Shown: piece by piece, positions 60,684 to 64,000 of the stretch
Layout: the number at the start of each line of letters is the position of its first letter
Numbering within the stretch: position 1 is the stretch's first letter
NCBI RefSeq assembly: GCF_009903685.1
Contig: NZ_JAAABI010000001.1
Location: forward strand, 310,001 to 374,000
From: Flagellimonas ochracea
GTDB lineage: Bacteria > Bacteroidota > Bacteroidia > Flavobacteriales > Flavobacteriaceae
DNA length: 64,000 nt
Reading direction: 5' to 3'
Notes under the pieces: generated by a model
Told to the model about the DNA's origin: nothing
Seen by the model: the letters and a program-made list of their open reading frames with translations, nothing else
The model's database searches: none
Program-made: the position numbers and the translations under genes

Positions 60684-61244
60684 ATGATGCGAAAATGGTT
60701 CTTGTTTTATCTATTATATTCAATGGGAACTGTTTTCATGGTTTCGCAAACTCCTACAAATGCTTTGGAAAACAACTATAAAGTCACCAGCACTGTTATA
60801 GGTAAACCTATGCTCTTGGTTGCACAACGAGTGAACATCAACAAAAACAATGAGAAGGACATAGAGTTTGTTAATCTTGTCAATCAATTGGATAGCTTAA
60901 AGGTTTTTACTACAAAGGATAGGCAAATTGTGGATGAAATAAGTGAGATGGTCTATGGATATGTTCACAATAGGGGCTTTAAGGAATATGAGATTGATAA
61001 GGTCTATGACGAAGATGTAGAATTCTTCATCAACGGTGATAGTGATATGAATGTTGCAGATAATCTGGTGATGTTTGTCAAGGAAAGGAGGAGGATAAGT
61101 TTTTTTTGGAACAAGCAGCGATATACCACCTTAACGCTGGAATTATATGGCAAGAACATGGATTTAAAAAAACTGCCACTCTTGGTCGAAAAGATGGGAC
61201 TGCCAGAAGAATTAAATAGAATTGTAAACTTAGAGGAAAAATAG
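60684..61244 (+). CDS. DUF4252-type exported protein, divergent copy 3
   Basis: A 186-residue protein with a signal peptide (SMGTVFMVSQT). The order of segments follows copies 1 and 2 (KVTSTVIGKPMLLVAQRV, LKVFTTKDRQIVDEISEMV, DEDVEFFINGDSDMNVADNLVMFV, LPLLVEKMGLPEELNRI) but the SxFDKxED opening is lost. Seven bp after copy 2. Confidence 0.7.
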   Translation: MMRKWFLFYLLYSMGTVFMVSQTPTNALENNYKVTSTVIGKPMLLVAQRVNINKNNEKDIEFVNLVNQLDSLKVFTTKDRQIVDEISEMVYGYVHNRGFKEYEIDKVYDEDVEFFINGDSDMNVADNLVMFVKERRRISFFWNKQRYTTLTLELYGKNMDLKKLPLLVEKMGLPEELNRIVNLEEK

Positions 61245-61321
61245 AGGTCCAGAGTCTGAGAAAGAAGTTTGGAAAATCTATCTCCAAGAATAAATCACAA
61301 AAAATGCAAAAAAATAAAGTA

Positions 61322-61861
61322 ATGGAAAATATAATCAAATCGTTGGCAGTGATTATCTTATCACTTTTGGCCTCCTGCTCTTCGCAACAGAGTCTACAAG
61401 AGTATTATGTGGATAATTCAGAAAACCCTAATTTCTTGACCATAGATGTGCCGGCCAGTATCTTAAAGATGGATGAGGTCAATCTTACACCCACTCAGAA
61501 AGAAGCGGTGGAATCTTTGAGAAAGTTTAACCTATTGGCTTTTAAGAAGAATACGAATAATGAGGCAGAATATGAAGTGGAACGGAAAAAAGTCAAGGAA
61601 ATCTTGAAAAACGATGAGTTTGTGGAGTTGATGAAGATCAATTCGCAATATGGAAAAGGCGTCATCAAATATTTGGGTGATGAAGATGCCATTGATGAGG
61701 TCATCATTTTTGGAGATAGTAAAGAAAAAGGCTTTGCCGTTATTCGTGTTTTGGGCAAAAACATGAACCCGGCCCACATTGTACAACTCATGCAGGCCAT
61801 TCAAAAGTCCGATTATCGAGGAGAGGGCCTGGGAGAGATTGGAACGTTCCTCAAAGGATAG
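61322..61861 (+). CDS. DUF4252-type lipoprotein, copy 4
   Basis: A protein of about 179 residues. The ATG at 61322 gives a lipoprotein leader (VIILSLLASCSS); an earlier in-frame ATG at 61304 would add six residues. FLTIDVPASILKMDEV, LRKFNLLAFKKN, FVELMKINSQYGKGVIKYLGDEDAIDEVIIFG and FAVIRVLGKNMNPAHIVQLMQAI correspond to the DUF4252 fold. It is the last gene of the operon, 77 bp after copy 3, and ends before a terminator. Confidence 0.8.
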   Translation: MENIIKSLAVIILSLLASCSSQQSLQEYYVDNSENPNFLTIDVPASILKMDEVNLTPTQKEAVESLRKFNLLAFKKNTNNEAEYEVERKKVKEILKNDEFVELMKINSQYGKGVIKYLGDEDAIDEVIIFGDSKEKGFAVIRVLGKNMNPAHIVQLMQAIQKSDYRGEGLGEIGTFLKG

Positions 61862-61892
61862 GCTAAATCAACATCAATCAATAAACGGTAAA

Positions 61893-61917
61893 GGGCAACT
61901 AAGTTGCCTTTTTTTGT
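61893..61917 (+). terminator. Terminator of the sigma-DUF4252 operon
   Basis: A 6-bp stem GGCAAC/GTTGCC with a 3-base loop followed by seven to nine T, 32 bp after the last DUF4252 gene. Confidence 0.85.
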
Positions 61918-62302
61918 GCACCAACGGAGAATCTGGACCTCAGCTTTCTTGGTTAATAGTAGGTGATTTATTTCGGTTGGTTTGCTTTTCAAAATCAGGT
62001 GGTATCACCTCTACCGCTTTACGTGATGGAATAGCATATAATGGACGAATGTTGCTATACTAACCATAAAAATACTACATTTAAAAATCCAAAGCCTTAA
62101 GAAATGTGATAGGATTCTCATTTCAGGCTAGTCATTTTCAGGTCTGCTCAGGCGGATAACCTCCTTGAAAAATTTTCAACCTTCATTTTCAACCTCAAAT
62201 GAGATGGGGCTTATTGTCCTTTTCTTATGAGCTATTAGTGTCGAAAATCGAAATACTAAATATGCTGATTACTTGAATTACTAACTATTAATTCTATTAT
62301 AT
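61918..62302. other. Gene-free interval
   Basis: About 385 bp between the terminator and the beta-barrel gene. A short frame crosses its first part but has no start context and runs through the terminator, so it is not called. I see no promoter consensus, RNA or repeat here. Confidence 0.5.
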
Positions 62303-62806
62303 ATGAAGATGAGTAAATTTAATTTGTTGATTTTGGGCGTGTTATTTTCATTTACCACAGTAAGGTCACAAGAGTTCAAATTAGGAGGTGGACTTTCATT
62401 AGGCACTGAATCCAGTGTTGATGAAGATTTTTTAGGTGACCCAGCCTTTGGTGTAAACCTACGAGGTCTGTACAAAATAACTGAAAAATGGGGAGTTACT
62501 GGAGGGGCCACCTATTTCTTTTCCAAAGCGCCTGAACCTCTCGAAAGCACCGTTTATGCATTCAATTTTGACGGAACCTATTCCTTTGTGACCAATGGTA
62601 CATTGGATTTTTATGGATTGGTAGGTTTCAATGTTGGGTATATTAAGGTAAAGAACACTGAAGAAAATATTGAGGCGGATGATACCTTAACTGGAATGGA
62701 ATTGGGTATTGGAATTATGACCAAGATGGGCCTCTTCTTTGAGGCCAAAGCAGATGGTGCTTTGGAACAAGGACAATTTACATTGGGTTATTTACTAAAG
62801 CTATAA
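62303..62806 (+). CDS. Small outer-membrane beta-barrel protein
   Basis: A 167-residue protein with a signal peptide (NLLILGVLFSFTTVRSQ). The mature part alternates hydrophobic and polar residues: FKLGGGLSLGTE, FGVNLRGLYKITEKWGVTGGATYFF, DFYGLVGFNVGYIKV and a final TLGYLLKL with terminal hydrophobic residue, like OmpW/OprF-type 8-stranded barrels. ATG at 62303 or at 62309 both fit. The downstream lipoprotein gene begins 3 bp after its stop. Confidence 0.75.
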   Translation: MKMSKFNLLILGVLFSFTTVRSQEFKLGGGLSLGTESSVDEDFLGDPAFGVNLRGLYKITEKWGVTGGATYFFSKAPEPLESTVYAFNFDGTYSFVTNGTLDFYGLVGFNVGYIKVKNTEENIEADDTLTGMELGIGIMTKMGLFFEAKADGALEQGQFTLGYLLKL

Positions 62807-62808
62807 AA

Positions 62809-63545
62809 ATGAAAAAGATAATTTTATTACTACTCATCATTTTTATTAGTTCCTGTTGTAAAGAAGATGATACCGCCCTAGTATGCATTTCAGACTGTAC
62901 CGTGGTGCAAGGTCAAATCGTAACATCAAATGGGAAACCCTTGGCGAATATTCCAATAGAATTTAGACACAATTCAAGTCGGCCTTACAATTCTTCGATA
63001 AGGAGGATCAAAAAAGCTACAACTGATAAAAATGGCTACTATAATATGGAATTCTTTATTGAGAGTGATGAGCTGGCTCTGAAGCGAAAGGTTATTTTGA
63101 GCTAATAATCGATTATAGCAAGTTAGATGAAAAAGTATATATGAATAATAGTCCTTTCTATGACATCACTATTTCATCAATAAATAGACGTGACACAACA
63201 GGTACAATGGATTTCTACAATCCTAAAAAAGCATATATCACGGTGAATCTTAAAGGTTTTAACCCTGAAGTTGAAGAGGATTATTTTAGGGTAAGTTCCC
63301 TATATCCATCCGGTTTAAAAATAGGCCAGAATGAGTTTTTAAATTCTGAATATCAACTTGCCTACGATGGCAATAGATCTTATGCTACTTTAACGGACAC
63401 CAAGATTGACAGTATTCTGGTTGCAGAAAGTGATTATAATTTGATAAGCATATCCAAACGTAAAAATGGCGGAGAAGTTGAAGATGAATACCATGAAGTA
63501 TATGTGCCGAAGCATTCGAAATTGGAATTGACATATAACTATTAA
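62809..63545 (+). pseudogene. Carboxypeptidase-regulatory-like lipoprotein gene with a -1 frameshift
   Basis: The first part (62809-63105) encodes a lipoprotein leader (FISSCC) and a CarboxypepD_reg-like domain: VVQGQIVTSNGKPLANIPIEF and TTDKNGYYNMEFFIE. The frame then ends ...LKRKVILS. In another frame, open from 63072 to 63545, KGYFELIIDYSKLDEKVYMNN continues the same kind of domain, then a beta-rich region to the end. One missing base between about 63065 and 63090 would explain the split. It lies 3 bp after the beta-barrel gene. It may be a true pseudogene, a sequencing error, or two proteins. Confidence 0.6.
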
Positions 63546-63658
63546 AAAATGGTTCATTCTGATTTTTTTGCCCATTTAATATGTTATGTTTTTGACTTTG
63601 AACTCACATCAAAATTAGCAGCATAATCCCAAATCCATAAACTTTAATCTACTTGAAA

Positions 63659-64000
63659 ATGAAAAAATTACTGATTGCTCTTTACATTTTGTCTTTGAGC
63701 GGCTGCAGCAACGACGACAAACCCGAAAACCCGGTGGATGCCCTCCCGCCCATAACCCAGACCGGAGAAAACACCTTTGCCTGCCTGATCAATGGAAAAC
63801 CGTTTTTTCCCAGTTCAGATAGGAGAGCCTTTTATACTATTGGAAATGGGGCATACACATTAAGTATCAGTGGTTCGCGAAACGACAATCAGGGGCTTAG
63901 GACTATTCAATTATCGGCGTTAGATATAGAAGGTGGAGTCAATGAAGGAGAATACCCTCTTACGACTCGAGCAAGTGGTGGCTATAGTGCAGAATATTTT
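63659..64000 (+). CDS. Lipoprotein, 3'-truncated by window edge
   Basis: The start codon at 63659 opens a frame running to the last base; 114 residues are visible. The leader LYILSLSGCSNDD has a lipobox, followed by an Asp/Pro-rich linker and TGENTFACLINGKPFFPSS, the start of a beta-sandwich-like domain seen in many Bacteroidota lipoproteins. The function is unknown. Confidence 0.8.
   Translation, partial: MKKLLIALYILSLSGCSNDDKPENPVDALPPITQTGENTFACLINGKPFFPSSDRRAFYTIGNGAYTLSISGSRNDNQGLRTIQLSALDIEGGVNEGEYPLTTRASGGYSAEYF

Noticed and set aside
61779-62063. Possible small gene after the last DUF4252 gene
   Set aside because: The frame overlaps the previous gene, crosses a strong terminator and has no start context; its residues resemble no family I know.

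Overview
The window reads as a chromosomal segment of a member of the Bacteroidota, most likely a marine Flavobacteriaceae. A Muricauda/Allomuricauda-like genus is a guess from overall feel, not shown. The evidence is: two exact TTG-N19-TAnnTTTG promoters (in front of rpmE2 and rpmH); many other TAnnTTTG -7 boxes; weak or absent Shine-Dalgarno sequences; and families typical of the group (DUF4252, DUF4199, a CpxP-like 'sensor of ECF sigma', a GlmU-like nucleotidyltransferase, type B L31 and a 950-residue CarB). No tRNA, rRNA, transposase, integrase, phage gene or CRISPR array was seen.

Layout. 0-1 kb: 3' end of a GH15 glucoamylase-like gene. 1-9 kb (minus): a fatty-acid beta-oxidation locus, marR-fadN-fadA-fadE, with a perfect 28-bp palindrome beside the marR promoter, then a long-chain acyl-CoA ligase. 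9-18 kb: a GNAT and purL, a secreted M20D amidohydrolase, an SDR with an AraC regulator, and an RsmB-type rRNA methyltransferase. 18-24 kb: an envelope-modification island with an MBOAT acyltransferase, an SGNH protein and three FemAB/GNAT-like proteins. 24-26 kb: an ECF sigma operon with a membrane anti-sigma-like protein and a CpxP-like protein. 26-31 kb: MsbA-like ABC exporter, phosphohexomutase, GT2 glycosyltransferase and a DUF4199 protein. 31.5-33 kb: rpmE2 and a GlmU-like protein.

33-35.2 kb is the oddest stretch. Two AT-rich accessory genes (an AlbA_2/Schlafen-like protein and a four-helix membrane protein) each sit inside their own perfectly matched 10-bp inverted repeat. They are separated by long foldable elements that resemble integron attC sites in architecture but not in consensus, and an 11-unit heptamer repeat follows.

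35-44 kb is housekeeping: mtaB, hydrolases, a lytic transglycosylase, rpmH and a carB lacking the C-terminal allosteric domain, then two surface or exported proteins with low-complexity repeats. 45-49.5 kb holds the oxidative pentose phosphate genes gnd, zwf and pgl, with six perfect 7-bp repeats between zwf and pgl. 49.5-51.7 kb: thioesterase, small membrane protein and rmuC. 51.8-57 kb is a vitamin B12 uptake locus: btuF-btuC-btuD leftward, and a cobalamin riboswitch driving a TonB receptor rightward. 57-62 kb: an S41 protease, then a second ECF sigma factor with an ECF-type promoter, a membrane anti-sigma-like protein and four consecutive DUF4252-type secreted proteins. 62-64 kb: a small beta-barrel protein, a frameshifted lipoprotein gene and the start of another lipoprotein gene.

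Functional links. fadN/fadA/fadE, the acyl-CoA ligase and perhaps the thioesterase cover activation and beta-oxidation of fatty acids. gnd/zwf/pgl form the complete oxidative pentose phosphate branch. The 18-24 kb and 26-31 kb blocks both point to envelope glycan or lipid modification. The two ECF operons are separate trans-envelope signalling modules. All functions are assigned from recognisable motifs in the translated sequence; no database search was run.
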